Positions 31,063-39,521 of a stretch of 64,000 bases of DNA are shown here, one piece after another. A program made the position numbers and the translations under genes. A model generated the notes under the pieces. That model searched no databases and was not told where the DNA came from. It saw only the letters and a list, made by a program, of their open reading frames with translations. The stretch spans positions 1-64,000 of the IMG/VR virus record IMGVR_UViG_3300025141_000043. One strand, 5' to 3'. The DNA comes from a virus. How positions within the stretch are numbered: position 1 is the first letter of the stretch; every line of letters begins with the position of its first letter.

Positions 31063-32505
31063 ATGGGGCTGGAAGCCACGCTGATCAGTAACGTGCTCAA
31101 GCGGCACGAGTTCAAACCGCTGGTCAAGGCGGGTTTGACAGAGGAAGATTTCGAGACCCTCGAGGGCAAGGACTGGTTCCGGCATATCTCGAGGATCTAC
31201 TTCTCTAGAACTACGTACGGGGAGGTTCCCTCCCTGGAGTCGTTCAAGAGGAAGTTCCGCAGTTTCGACTTCAGGCCGTCCAAGGACTCCTTGACCTCGC
31301 TGTGTCAGGAAATCATCAACCGCAACATGTCCAACGACGCCTCGCTTCTCTGCGAAGAGATGCTGGATGACCTGGACGCAGACGACCTCGACGATGCCAT
31401 GTCCAAGGTAGCCGCCTTCCTGACCAGGTGGCAGACCCGGAAGGCGGAGGGCGGGGACATCGATCTATCTCAGAGCGTCAAGATGCTCCGGGAGCAATAC
31501 GAGCGGGTAGCCAGTGCTGAAGGGATGCTCGGCATCCCTTGGCCTTGGGAGCCTGTGAACAGAGAGACCTTGGGGATGCAGTCCGGGCAGCTGGTCCTGC
31601 TGTATGGCAGACCGAAGCACATGAAGACGTGGGTGGCTCTGTACATCGCCATCAACGCCTATCTGTATCACCACGCGAGAGTCCTCTTCTACAGCCGAGA
31701 GATGAACAAGATGCAGCTTCTGCTGCGAGGTACGTCGATCATCTGTGAGGTGGACTACGGGACGCTGAAACGGGGAGAGCTGCCTCCCTCCGTCAAGAAG
31801 GACGTCTTCGCCACCATGGAAGACCTGGCGGAGTCAGACGGTGACTTGAAGCGGGCAGACGGGCGCCGTAGCGCCTTCATCATCAGCAACGACCGGGGGC
31901 CCAACCACGGAGCCACCGTGCGAATGCTGGTGGAGAAAGCCAAGGAGGTGGATGCAGATCTGCTGGTAGTGGATGCGGTCTACAAGCTGGCTGACGGGAG
32001 AACGAAGAACAGGGACGCCAAGTGGACTACTCAGGTCAACATCATGCAGGACCTCAAGGATGCTGCTGTGGACCTGGAGATTCCGGTGATCGCTGTGACT
32101 CAGGCCAACCGGAAGGCAGCGAAGAGCGCGAAGAACGTGGACACGGATGAAGCAGCGTTCACGGACTCGGCCGGCATGGAGTGCGACTTCATGCTCAGGG
32201 TGATCAAGAGCAAGGACGCCGACACCGGTAAGTCCGAGCTCACCTTGTGCTGGCCTGCTGCTCGAGATGAGGAGCTTTACCCCATGCTGATCCACGGACA
32301 GCCAGGGAACAACTTCTCGGTCAAGCAGGAGCGTCTGACAGACGAGGACCTGGAGGACAGGGCCAAGGCAGCTGACGCTCAAGACGAGGAAGAGAACAAG
32401 AAGAACAAGCGGTCCTCTAGGGCCGGCCCTGGTAGGCGATCTGGTGGGGGCCGTGGAGCTCTCGCACAGGCAAGGACGGGGGCGAAGAGAAAGAAGAGTA
32501 AGTGA
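31063..32505 (+). CDS. DnaB-like replicative helicase
   Basis: A 480-residue RecA-fold hexameric helicase. The N-terminal ~110 residues are helical (DnaB N-domain style). Walker A is LYGRPKHMKTW (~180-190), with His-Met where canonical loops carry Gly; the Lys-Thr is kept. Walker B ADLLVVDAVYKLAD (~305). Then IPVIAVTQANRKAAKSAKN and the subunit-interface region SAGMECDFMLRVIK. The C-terminus is a low-complexity basic tail (RAGPGRRSGGGRGALAQ). A GGAGGAG ribosome site precedes ATG 31063. It precedes and overlaps the primase gene, the usual partner at the fork. Confidence 0.88.
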   Translation: MGLEATLISNVLKRHEFKPLVKAGLTEEDFETLEGKDWFRHISRIYFSRTTYGEVPSLESFKRKFRSFDFRPSKDSLTSLCQEIINRNMSNDASLLCEEMLDDLDADDLDDAMSKVAAFLTRWQTRKAEGGDIDLSQSVKMLREQYERVASAEGMLGIPWPWEPVNRETLGMQSGQLVLLYGRPKHMKTWVALYIAINAYLYHHARVLFYSREMNKMQLLLRGTSIICEVDYGTLKRGELPPSVKKDVFATMEDLAESDGDLKRADGRRSAFIISNDRGPNHGATVRMLVEKAKEVDADLLVVDAVYKLADGRTKNRDAKWTTQVNIMQDLKDAAVDLEIPVIAVTQANRKAAKSAKNVDTDEAAFTDSAGMECDFMLRVIKSKDADTGKSELTLCWPAARDEELYPMLIHGQPGNNFSVKQERLTDEDLEDRAKAADAQDEEENKKNKRSSRAGPGRRSGGGRGALAQARTGAKRKKSK

Positions 32506-33488
32506 ATGTAGCGACCTTCGTTCAGCAGGTCGTAGATAAGCACATAGACGGCGCGAGGTTGGTGGGGGATGGGGAGTTCGCAGCTCCCTGTCCATTCCAC
32601 CAAGACTCGTCGCCGTCTTTCTTCATCAACCGAAAGACCGGTCTCTGGATCTGCCACGCAGGGTGCGGCAGCGGGTCCTTGCCGTACTTGCTTCGCAAGC
32701 TCGGGTACGGACGAGGTCAGGTTGATAAGGCCCTAGCTCCCATAGCCGACGATCTGAAGTCGAAGAAGGAGGCGAGGCCACGTCTACGATCCCCCCTCAA
32801 CCCGTTCATAGCCGCACACCCACTGCCCGAGGCACACCTCGGAGCCTACGACGTCAAGCAGCCTGTAGAGGAGTTGGTCAGGAAGGGGTTCGACCCCACG
32901 ATCCTGACTGACTACGACGTAGGTTTCGACCGAGTCAACAAACGCATCACGTTCCCGGTGCGTGATCTGTACGGGAATCTATCTGGCATAAGTGGCAGGG
33001 CCACACTTCGTGGTCAGAAACCCAAATACAAGTTCTACGCATCCGAACTAGAGGAGGTCTATCCGGGCTACACGTTTGAGCGTCAGAGGCATCTTTGGAA
33101 TGCCGATCGAATCTACCCCACCTTGTACTTTGCAGACGCGCCAGAAGAAGAAGAAATCCTTGTAGTAGAGGGATTCAAAGCGTGTCTGTGGCTGCTACAA
33201 TGTGGCTTCAGTAATGCGGTGGCGACATTGGGATCCTCCCTGTCGCGCACCCAGGCAGCGCTACTCCACAGGATGGGCTGCCGCATAACCCTGTTCATGG
33301 ACAACGACCGTCCTGGTCGTGAGAAGACTCAACACGCATTGAAGCAACTCTGGGGTGCGATCTCCGACATACGGGAGGTTGAATACCCGTACGACGCCTT
33401 CGCGCAACCAGACGACTTCGATGAAGAAGAGCTCCAAGAACTGATCGAAAATGCCGTGCCAATCATTCCACGGCGCAGGAGAGACTAG
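32502..33488 (+). CDS. DnaG-type primase
   Basis: A 328-residue primase. The N-terminal CHC2 zinc domain is visible as CPFHQDSSPSFFINRKTG followed by WICHAGCGSGS. The TOPRIM core has VVEGFKACLWLLQCG (Glu) and TLFMDNDRPGREKTQHAL (D-x-D). It synthesises RNA primers for lagging-strand DNA. It is shorter than bacterial DnaG (~580), lacking the C-terminal helicase-binding domain, as is common in phages. The start GTG 32502 overlaps the helicase stop (GTGA). Confidence 0.9.
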   Translation: MNVATFVQQVVDKHIDGARLVGDGEFAAPCPFHQDSSPSFFINRKTGLWICHAGCGSGSLPYLLRKLGYGRGQVDKALAPIADDLKSKKEARPRLRSPLNPFIAAHPLPEAHLGAYDVKQPVEELVRKGFDPTILTDYDVGFDRVNKRITFPVRDLYGNLSGISGRATLRGQKPKYKFYASELEEVYPGYTFERQRHLWNADRIYPTLYFADAPEEEEILVVEGFKACLWLLQCGFSNAVATLGSSLSRTQAALLHRMGCRITLFMDNDRPGREKTQHALKQLWGAISDIREVEYPYDAFAQPDDFDEEELQELIENAVPIIPRRRRD

Positions 33489-34771
33489 TGGCTACGTTCC
33501 GCTCCAGAAACAGAAGAAACGAGAGCAACCGAAACCGTCGTCGGAATCGCGGTCCCACCGCGTTCTGGTCTGACGAGATCAAGATCCCCAAGAAGTCCCA
33601 GAAGGCGGATGGTGACCCCATCCTCTTCCTGGAGGCCAAGTACCCCAACCCCAAGGCCGACGGCTACCTGGAAGACGACTACCCCGCGTACATCTTCCTC
33701 CAGGGCAAGGTCGTGATCCGTGACAAGGCTGGCAAGTTCAAGAGCATGCGCTCGGACTGCCTCCCCGGGTGGCGTCGCCCCTGCGACGAGTACCCCTCGG
33801 ACGATCCCCGTGTGTACGACTCCCGATCCGATCGGCCGTTCACCATCTGGGATCACCTCAAGGCCCAGGGCGACCCCCGGGTCGGCAAGGCCGAGCAGTA
33901 CGCTCTGAACGCCCTCGATCTCCGTATGCAGCACCTGGTCGAGAAGACCGACCGGGACGGCAGGGTGATCAAGTACAGCAAGGGTGACCGCGCTGGTGAG
34001 GCCGTGATGGAGCGCCGTGCCTGCGAGGGCAAGGGCTGCGAGCACTGCGACGATGACCTGGACCAGGTGGCGGCTCGCAAGGGCTACATGCAGCTGGGCT
34101 CGGGTCACTACGGAGAGCACGGAATCCTCGGTCTCGAGCAGACCATCGAGGACAACTGCCGATCCTGCCAGGAAGGCGAGATCACCCGAGTCGCCCTGAC
34201 GTGCCCCGAGTGCGGGGAGGTCTGCGCCGACAGCCAGGTCTTCGACGCCGATGACCTGGAGGGGCTCTACAACGAGGGCATGAACTGCCCGGAGTGCAAG
34301 GCCAAGGGGATCTTCCCCATGGAGGAGCTCGAGTGCTCCGAGTGCAAGCAGCCGGCTCGTGCCGGGCTCTCCGACGTCGTGTGGTTCCTCCGCAAGACGG
34401 GAGAGGGCAAGGACAGCAAGGTGTCCGCGTATCGGAAGAAGGAGCAGCCCTGGTGCTGGCTCAAGGACTTCGACATGTCGGGCGACGATGACTTCGTGGT
34501 CGAGGACTACGAGATCGAGGAGACGGACGACGGCAAGTTCGCCATCAAGTACGAGTTCCACAAGGACCTCCAGGACATGCTGAAGCCCTACGACTTCAAC
34601 GCGGTCAAGGGGATCGGAGTCCCGAAGCTGTCGGCCGCCAAGGTCTGCGACTTCCTCGGGATGACGGTTCCGGACGGCGTTGACCCCGGTGACGACGATC
34701 CAGCCCCCTCCAGCGGTGGAGGTGGCTCTACCCGCAGCTCCTCCCGCCGTCGCGGTGGGGCTCGCAGGTAG
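33488..34771 (+). CDS. Multi-zinc-knuckle protein, candidate single-stranded DNA-binding protein
   Basis: A 427-residue protein starting at GTG 33488. A basic N-terminus (RSRNRRNESNRNRRRNRG) is followed by a folded domain, then at least six Cys clusters between ~185 and 300 (CEGKGCEHC, CRSC, CPECGEVC, CPECKAKG, CSECKQ). An acidic segment follows (DDDFVVEDYEIEETDDG) and the C-terminal tail has Asp, Gly/Ser and Arg runs. Codons are almost all G/C-ending and biased, unlike the neighbours, as for a very abundant product. Position between primase and polymerase, abundance signs and charge layout suggest an ssDNA-binding protein (gp32-like role); no OB fold can be proven by eye. Confidence 0.55.
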   Translation: MATFRSRNRRNESNRNRRRNRGPTAFWSDEIKIPKKSQKADGDPILFLEAKYPNPKADGYLEDDYPAYIFLQGKVVIRDKAGKFKSMRSDCLPGWRRPCDEYPSDDPRVYDSRSDRPFTIWDHLKAQGDPRVGKAEQYALNALDLRMQHLVEKTDRDGRVIKYSKGDRAGEAVMERRACEGKGCEHCDDDLDQVAARKGYMQLGSGHYGEHGILGLEQTIEDNCRSCQEGEITRVALTCPECGEVCADSQVFDADDLEGLYNEGMNCPECKAKGIFPMEELECSECKQPARAGLSDVVWFLRKTGEGKDSKVSAYRKKEQPWCWLKDFDMSGDDDFVVEDYEIEETDDGKFAIKYEFHKDLQDMLKPYDFNAVKGIGVPKLSAAKVCDFLGMTVPDGVDPGDDDPAPSSGGGGSTRSSSRRRGGARR

Positions 34772-34782
34772 CAACCCCTAAG

Positions 34783-34812
34783 GAGGGGAGGGGCCTTCGG
34801 GCCCCTCCCCTC
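34783..34812 (+). terminator. UUCG-capped hairpin before the DNA polymerase gene
   Basis: A 13-bp perfect G/C stem (34783-34795 with 34800-34812) closed by the very stable C(UUCG)G tetraloop. It follows the stop of the 427-residue gene by 11 bases. No U-tract follows; instead GGAGG and the ATG of the polymerase gene come at once. It may act as a partial terminator, an mRNA 3' stabiliser for the abundant upstream product, or a processing site. Confidence 0.65.
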
Positions 34813-34821
34813 GGAGGCGTA

Positions 34822-36849
34822 ATGCTTAGACCTGTAGCCGAGTTCATCGACTCGGAGAAGAAAGCCAAAGACGTCCTGCGCTACGTGATGAAGCACACGG
34901 ACGTGGGCGTGGACACGGAGACCACCGGTCTCAACATCTCCCGGGACTACGTTCTGTTCTGGGGACTGGCGACTGAAGATCGCCGCTTCTGTATCACCGA
35001 CGACGTGCTCCCGATCTTCGAGCCCTTCTTCGTAGACAAGAAGATCGACAAGCACTTCACCAACGCCAAGTACGACCTGCACATCCTGGCGAACTCTGGC
35101 ATCCCAACTGTCAACGGCCACATCATCTGCACTCGTACCCTGGACTGGCTCCTGGACGAGAACCGCAGAGGCATGCACGGCCTCAAGGAGTGTGTCTGGG
35201 ATCACCTAGGTGACCGGATGCTCAAGTTCGACGAGGTCTTCGGCAAGAAGATGTCCGCCGAGAAGCAGCCTCGCTTCCTCCTGGACGTGTTGAACGACGT
35301 AGACGGAGGCGGACGAGAGAAGGCAGTAGAGTACGCCTCCAGAGATCCGTGGGAGTCCCTACGACTGTCCCTGTACCTCCAGGAGGCGCTGGATGAGGTT
35401 CCTATGGGTGAGGAGGGCAGCTACACGCTGCTCGACCACTTCTGGGACGTGGAGGAGCCGTTTACCAGAGTCCTGTACCGCATGGAGCGGAGGGGAGTCA
35501 TGGTGGACACCGGCTACCTGGATGAAATCTCCCCCGGCATCGCTAAGAGGGTCGAGGAGATCGAACGATCCTTCAACGCCGCCGCTGGGAAGCCCGTCAA
35601 CATCCGCAGCTCCAAGCAGCTTGCAGCCCTCTTCTTCGACGAGCTCGGCGTGCGTCCCACCAAGTGGGGCAAGCCCAGCAAGGTGACGGGCCTGAAGAAC
35701 CCGTCCTGTGACAAGGAGGTAGTGGAGGCCTGGCGGGGAGGAGACATCGCCTTCTGGGACGGGGATGAGGACGTACCTCCAGAGGACTGTGAGGAAGAGC
35801 GGGAGATGGTGCAGGAGCTCGCACAGTCGTTGGGGGATCATCGCAAGCTGGCGAAGTTCCTCAGCACCTACGTCTATGGGCTGGCGAAGTGGACTGACTC
35901 GAACTTCAGAGTCCATCCGACCTTGAACCAGAGTGTGACCGTCACTGGTCGCTTGTCCTGCGGCGATCCCAACCTGCAGAACATCCCCCGGAAGGAGAAC
36001 GACGTGTTCAAAATCCGGGATGCCTTCATCGCTGACGGGGGGAACATCCTCTACGTGGCGGACTATGCCCAGCTCGAGATGCGCCTCATGGCTCACTTCA
36101 GCAGGGACGCCAACATGATCAAGTCCATCCTGGACGGCACGGACCTTCACGGGTTCACGGTGTCCGAGATGAACATGGGCTTCTCCTATGCGGACGTGGT
36201 CTCGGCAAAGAAGGTGAAGGACTCTGGGGGCAAGTTGACTCCTCACCAGGCAGACGCTCTCCGAACTCGTAGTGCGGCCAAGGCCGTTGGCTTCGGCTTG
36301 ATCTACGGGATCGGTGAGGTGAAGCTGGGGATGCAGCTGGGTCTGCCGATCATCATGCGGCAGGGACGTAACGGAAAACTGCGTCCCAGCTGCCCTGAGG
36401 CGGCGAAGATCACGAAAGCGTACTTCGGAGTGTTCCCAGGTGTGCAGGACTTCATCAAGGACACGCACAGGGCGTGTAGAGACATGGAGTACGTGCAGAC
36501 CTACTTGGGGCGCTACCGTCGGCTGCCGACGATCAACTCGGGTAACAGGATGCTGGCCTCTCAGGCTCGGCGACAGAGTGTGAACTCGATCATTCAGGGA
36601 TCGGCCGCTGATGTGGCCCGACTTGCGATGATCAAGTGTGAGTTTGATCCCGACCTCGAAGCTGCCGGAGTAAGGCAGCTGCTGCAGGTCCATGACGAGC
36701 TCATCTTCGAGATGCCAGATCACAAGGACATCCGCAGGGATGTTCAGGAGAGAATCCAGGGGCACATGGAGCACCCCTTTGAAGAGCCTCTACTAGTTCC
36801 ACTCCCTGCAGACGGTGCGTTTGCTGTGGCGTGGGGAAATGCACATTAG
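34822..36849 (+). CDS. polA: Family A DNA polymerase with 3'-5' exonuclease
   Basis: A 675-residue replicative polymerase. Exonuclease: VDTETTGL (D31, E33), FTNAKYDLHIL, and YASRDPWESLRL. Polymerase: motif A VADYAQLEMRLMAHF (~411), motif B RTRSAAKAVGFGLIYGI (~482, Phe at the position equal to E. coli Phe762), motif C LLQVHDELIFE (~620). TVTGRLSCGDPNLQNIP is also typical. No 5' nuclease domain is present, as is usual in phage relatives. GGAGG lies six bases before ATG 34822, just below a hairpin. It is the main replicase beside helicase and primase. Confidence 0.96.
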   Translation: MLRPVAEFIDSEKKAKDVLRYVMKHTDVGVDTETTGLNISRDYVLFWGLATEDRRFCITDDVLPIFEPFFVDKKIDKHFTNAKYDLHILANSGIPTVNGHIICTRTLDWLLDENRRGMHGLKECVWDHLGDRMLKFDEVFGKKMSAEKQPRFLLDVLNDVDGGGREKAVEYASRDPWESLRLSLYLQEALDEVPMGEEGSYTLLDHFWDVEEPFTRVLYRMERRGVMVDTGYLDEISPGIAKRVEEIERSFNAAAGKPVNIRSSKQLAALFFDELGVRPTKWGKPSKVTGLKNPSCDKEVVEAWRGGDIAFWDGDEDVPPEDCEEEREMVQELAQSLGDHRKLAKFLSTYVYGLAKWTDSNFRVHPTLNQSVTVTGRLSCGDPNLQNIPRKENDVFKIRDAFIADGGNILYVADYAQLEMRLMAHFSRDANMIKSILDGTDLHGFTVSEMNMGFSYADVVSAKKVKDSGGKLTPHQADALRTRSAAKAVGFGLIYGIGEVKLGMQLGLPIIMRQGRNGKLRPSCPEAAKITKAYFGVFPGVQDFIKDTHRACRDMEYVQTYLGRYRRLPTINSGNRMLASQARRQSVNSIIQGSAADVARLAMIKCEFDPDLEAAGVRQLLQVHDELIFEMPDHKDIRRDVQERIQGHMEHPFEEPLLVPLPADGAFAVAWGNAH

Positions 36850-36851
36850 TC

Positions 36852-36873
36852 TATTTCCCCCATGGGGGAAATA
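36852..36873. promoter_or_regulatory. 22-bp perfect palindrome between polA and the next gene
   Basis: A perfect inverted repeat centred on CATG, with five C and five G flanked by TATTT/AAATA. It could be a short rho-independent stop with AT-rich flanks, or an operator for a dimeric regulator; both fit a position three bases after the polymerase stop and 20 bases before the next ATG. Confidence 0.6.
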
Positions 36874-36892
36874 AGGTGACGGAGCCGTACCC

Positions 36893-37402
36893 ATGGACGA
36901 CCTAAAGACAGATAAGCAGGTGGTGGCTCTCATCGACGAGATCAAGCACCGCCTCAAGGCAGGACAGCCTTACTCCCTACTGCGATCAGACTTCTGCATC
37001 GCCTTGAACCAGCTCATCGAGAAGCATGGACTGGACTGGGATCCCCACAGCTACGCCCGCCTACCAGAGAAGCCTCTCATCAAGTGGCAGTCCTGGGAGT
37101 ACGTAGGGATCGAGGTATTCCTGTGGGTCGATGACCTGCCTGAACACGTCAACCCTCTCACGGACCTGCCGACCATCAAGGAGAGGGACGGCATCAAGGA
37201 GGGGGATCTGCTCATCGTGGGTAGCGTTTTCGGCTGGACAAAGGCTCGAGCAGGAGCGTTGTTGGCTGACGGGAGCATCAACGCCAAGAGCACCGCAGGA
37301 TCCATGTTGTGCTTCCTGGAGTTCGCCAAGGACGACAGGAAGTGCTGGATCTGTAGCGGTTCAGGCAACCTGGCCGCTATCGAGAAGCTGGAGCTGAAGT
37401 GA
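36893..37402 (+). CDS. Hypothetical protein
   Basis: A 169-residue protein. N-terminal helix KTDKQVVALIDEIKHRLKAG; a middle section IKWQSWEYVGIEVFLWVDDL; LLIVGSVFGWTKARAGALLA; and a late C-x2-C (KCWICSGSGN). No family recognised. ATG 36893 has a GGAG upstream. It overlaps the next gene by four bases. Confidence 0.68.
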   Translation: MDDLKTDKQVVALIDEIKHRLKAGQPYSLLRSDFCIALNQLIEKHGLDWDPHSYARLPEKPLIKWQSWEYVGIEVFLWVDDLPEHVNPLTDLPTIKERDGIKEGDLLIVGSVFGWTKARAGALLADGSINAKSTAGSMLCFLEFAKDDRKCWICSGSGNLAAIEKLELK

Positions 37403-37752
37403 GTGATCTAGGACAATGCCCTAACGGGTGCGGCGAACTCGTTGCTAATGAGAGGCGGGCGTACTGCATCGAATGCGGAGCTACGCCAGGCTTCATTGTT
37501 GGTGACCGCAAGCTGGTCACAGGGCACTGGGTCGAGAAGACCCAGTCGATGAAGGACTGGTTCGGGCTAGAGGAGGAGCACTTCTTCAAGCCCGAGGACG
37601 TCAAGAAGATGTGGGCCGACTGCGATGACATCGTTAGGAAGGCTGGAGTCGCTCACGGTGAGCGCTTTGACGTCCCCTACACCGTCTTGGACTCTGCGGA
37701 GTACGAGATGGTGGAGTCTGAGCTAGCGGAGACCGACGATGACGAGAAGTGA
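37399..37752 (+). CDS. Zinc-ribbon protein
   Basis: A 117-residue protein beginning at GTG 37399 (overlap GTGA). The N-terminal CPNGCGELVANERRAYCIEC is a C-x3-C ... C-x2-C zinc ribbon. The remaining 85 residues are acidic (FGLEEEHFFKPEDVKKMWAD; ESELAETDDDEK). Partner unknown; it lies just before the HU gene. Confidence 0.7.
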   Translation: MSDLGQCPNGCGELVANERRAYCIECGATPGFIVGDRKLVTGHWVEKTQSMKDWFGLEEEHFFKPEDVKKMWADCDDIVRKAGVAHGERFDVPYTVLDSAEYEMVESELAETDDDEK

Positions 37753-38050
37753 GCTGATCGAGAGGGTTCTTGTTCGACTAGGCGAGGACCCTCTCTGGAA
37801 GGAGAAAGTTCCTGGGAAAGCGTCTGGAAGACAGGTGATTTCCCAGGTACTCAAGGGTACAATCGCTGAGCTGGTTGACGCCGTTGAGGACAAGATCGAC
37901 GTCCAGGTTCACGGCCTCGGGACCTTCCTGGTCTCGAAGCAGAAGGTCCAGGGCTACGACTTCCGCAACGGCAAGCAGTTGCCTGTCGAGAAGAGGTACG
38001 TGCTTCGGTTCCGGCCCGGCAAAGCACTCATCGCAGCCTTGGAGAAGTGA
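37739..38050 (+). CDS. HU/IHF-family DNA-bending protein
   Basis: A 103-residue protein matching the HU fold. N-terminal helices MTRSELIERVLVRLG and SQVLKGTIAELVDAVEDK, strands IDVQVHGLGTFLVSKQKV, a short arm around YDFRNGKQLPVEKRYVLRF, and the closing helix GKALIAALEK. HU proteins bend and compact DNA and help origin opening and recombination. It overlaps the zinc-ribbon gene by 14 bases and the next gene by one base (TGATG). Confidence 0.85.
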   Translation: MTRSELIERVLVRLGEDPLWKEKVPGKASGRQVISQVLKGTIAELVDAVEDKIDVQVHGLGTFLVSKQKVQGYDFRNGKQLPVEKRYVLRFRPGKALIAALEK

Positions 38051-38229
38051 TGGACAAGTACGCAGTAGAGATCGAACCCGGCATCGAGAAGACCGCCCAG
38101 CGCGGGAACGTCAAGCACTGCCAGAAGTGCGGCAAGAAGCTCTCCCAGAGCTCCAATGTGCCGCACTGTGCCGACTGCGGAACTCAGCCCTTCGAGCGGC
38201 ATAAGACTCCCGATACCAAGCGGCGTTAG
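38050..38229 (+). CDS. Small zinc-ribbon protein
   Basis: A 59-residue basic protein from ATG 38050. CQKCGKKLSQSSNVPHCADC gives two C-x2-C pairs 13 residues apart, a textbook zinc ribbon. A Lys/Arg-rich tail (RHKTPDTKRR) follows. It is translationally coupled to HU (TGATG). Probably a nucleic-acid or protein adaptor. Confidence 0.7.
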   Translation: MDKYAVEIEPGIEKTAQRGNVKHCQKCGKKLSQSSNVPHCADCGTQPFERHKTPDTKRR

Positions 38230-38282
38230 CCGCAACTAATCAATTGCGTTTACAGGCGCTCAATGAGCGTCAGGGGATACCT

Positions 38283-39521
38283 ATGGCTAAAAGAAAGACT
38301 GCTGCCCGGAAGGAAGGGCCGAAGCTGTCCCGCAGGGACAGGATCCAGGAGCTGAAGGCGAGGATCAACAAGAACTACGGCGGCAAGGGCGTGATGATGT
38401 CTGGGGACGAGTACGAGGCACCGTTCCTGGTGCTACGTCGTCCCTCCGGAATCGTAGAGCTCGACATCGCTTGCGGTGGTGGCCTGCCTGCAGGTGGTCT
38501 GAGCGAGCTCATCGGCAAGACCTCCTCCGGGAAGACGACGCTGATGAACCAGTACTTCCGTCGTCAGCAACAGCTGCGAGGGGATGACGCCACGCTCGCA
38601 ATCGCCATGACCGAGCACAAGTTCGACAAGGGACACGCGAAGTTCAACTGCGGCGTGGTTCTGCCTATCCACAAGCGAGAGATCGCTGCCTTCGAGAAGA
38701 CCCATCGCCGCATCCTCGACGACGCCGAGAGGCTCAAGATGTCGGAGACGTTGGGGGTCTTCGAGGAGATCGGATCGGACATCGTTGACACGCTGTACGA
38801 GATCATTCTCGACTGCGTGGAGGACAAGACGTTCGACATCATCGGGATCGACTCTTGGGGTGCCGTGCTCACGAAGGTGGCCCAAGAGGCAGAGATGGAC
38901 GCTCGCATCCCTGGTGGTGCGGCTCTCATCAACACCATGTTCGTCAACAAGATCGCCGGCCTGTTCGCTGTTCCTCGAGGGGGAGAGATGAACTACACCA
39001 GTGTCCTGGGCGTCAACCAGTACCGGGAGAAGATCGGCGGCAAGAACATGCGGGCCGGTGACATGACCAACATGAGCGTGCAGGGGGGCAACGCCCTCAA
39101 GCACCTCAAGCTCCTGTCGATCTACCTGGACTCCTCTGCCTACTGGAAGGAGGTCCAGGGGAAGAACAAGAGGATCGGCAAGAAGGTCAAGTGGACGATC
39201 TACAAGGGCAAAGCAGGGTGCCATGACGGTGCCTCCGGTGAGTTCAACCTGATCTACGGCAAGGGTCTGGACATTGCCGGAGCCAACATGATGTCGGCTC
39301 TCAAGCGAGGGATCATTCGTCAGAGGGGGGCCTGGCTGACCATCGTCGACTCGTCAGACGAGACGGAGATCCTCAAGGCCAACGGCAAGGTCAAGATGAC
39401 TGAGGCCCTGGAGAACGACCCCGAGGTCCACGAGTGGCTTGTGGACGAGGTGGTCAGGTACGCCATCAAAGAAGAGGGGGCGATCGTCAACACCAACTAC
39501 CTGCCCCCGGAAGATGACTGA
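38283..39521 (+). CDS. RecA-like recombinase
   Basis: A 412-residue RecA/UvsX-family protein. A basic N-terminus (MAKRKTAARKEG) is followed by LDIACGGGLPAGGLSELIG, Walker A GKTSSGKTT (~77), Walker B DIIGIDSWGAVL, and a long C-terminal region with YKGKAGCHDGASGEFNLIYG. It forms filaments on single-stranded DNA and promotes strand exchange, which phages use for replication restart and concatemer formation. ATG 38283 (AGGGG upstream) is preferred over an in-frame ATG at 38244. The 53-base gap before it contains a small inverted repeat (CGCTCA/TGAGCG, 38257-38269). Confidence 0.88.
   Translation: MAKRKTAARKEGPKLSRRDRIQELKARINKNYGGKGVMMSGDEYEAPFLVLRRPSGIVELDIACGGGLPAGGLSELIGKTSSGKTTLMNQYFRRQQQLRGDDATLAIAMTEHKFDKGHAKFNCGVVLPIHKREIAAFEKTHRRILDDAERLKMSETLGVFEEIGSDIVDTLYEIILDCVEDKTFDIIGIDSWGAVLTKVAQEAEMDARIPGGAALINTMFVNKIAGLFAVPRGGEMNYTSVLGVNQYREKIGGKNMRAGDMTNMSVQGGNALKHLKLLSIYLDSSAYWKEVQGKNKRIGKKVKWTIYKGKAGCHDGASGEFNLIYGKGLDIAGANMMSALKRGIIRQRGAWLTIVDSSDETEILKANGKVKMTEALENDPEVHEWLVDEVVRYAIKEEGAIVNTNYLPPEDD

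Noticed and set aside
33485-34774. 429-codon - strand open frame covering the multi-knuckle gene
   Set aside because: It mirrors the + gene almost end to end. The + frame has zinc motifs, operon overlaps and biased codons; the - frame is Leu/Val/Asp-rich without domains, a by-product of G/C-ending codons.
35359-36774. 471-codon - strand open frame inside polA
   Set aside because: The + strand encodes a complete DNA polymerase with all motifs; the antisense frame has no recognisable protein features.
38433-39224. 263-codon - strand open frame inside recA
   Set aside because: Antisense shadow of a gene with clear RecA motifs.
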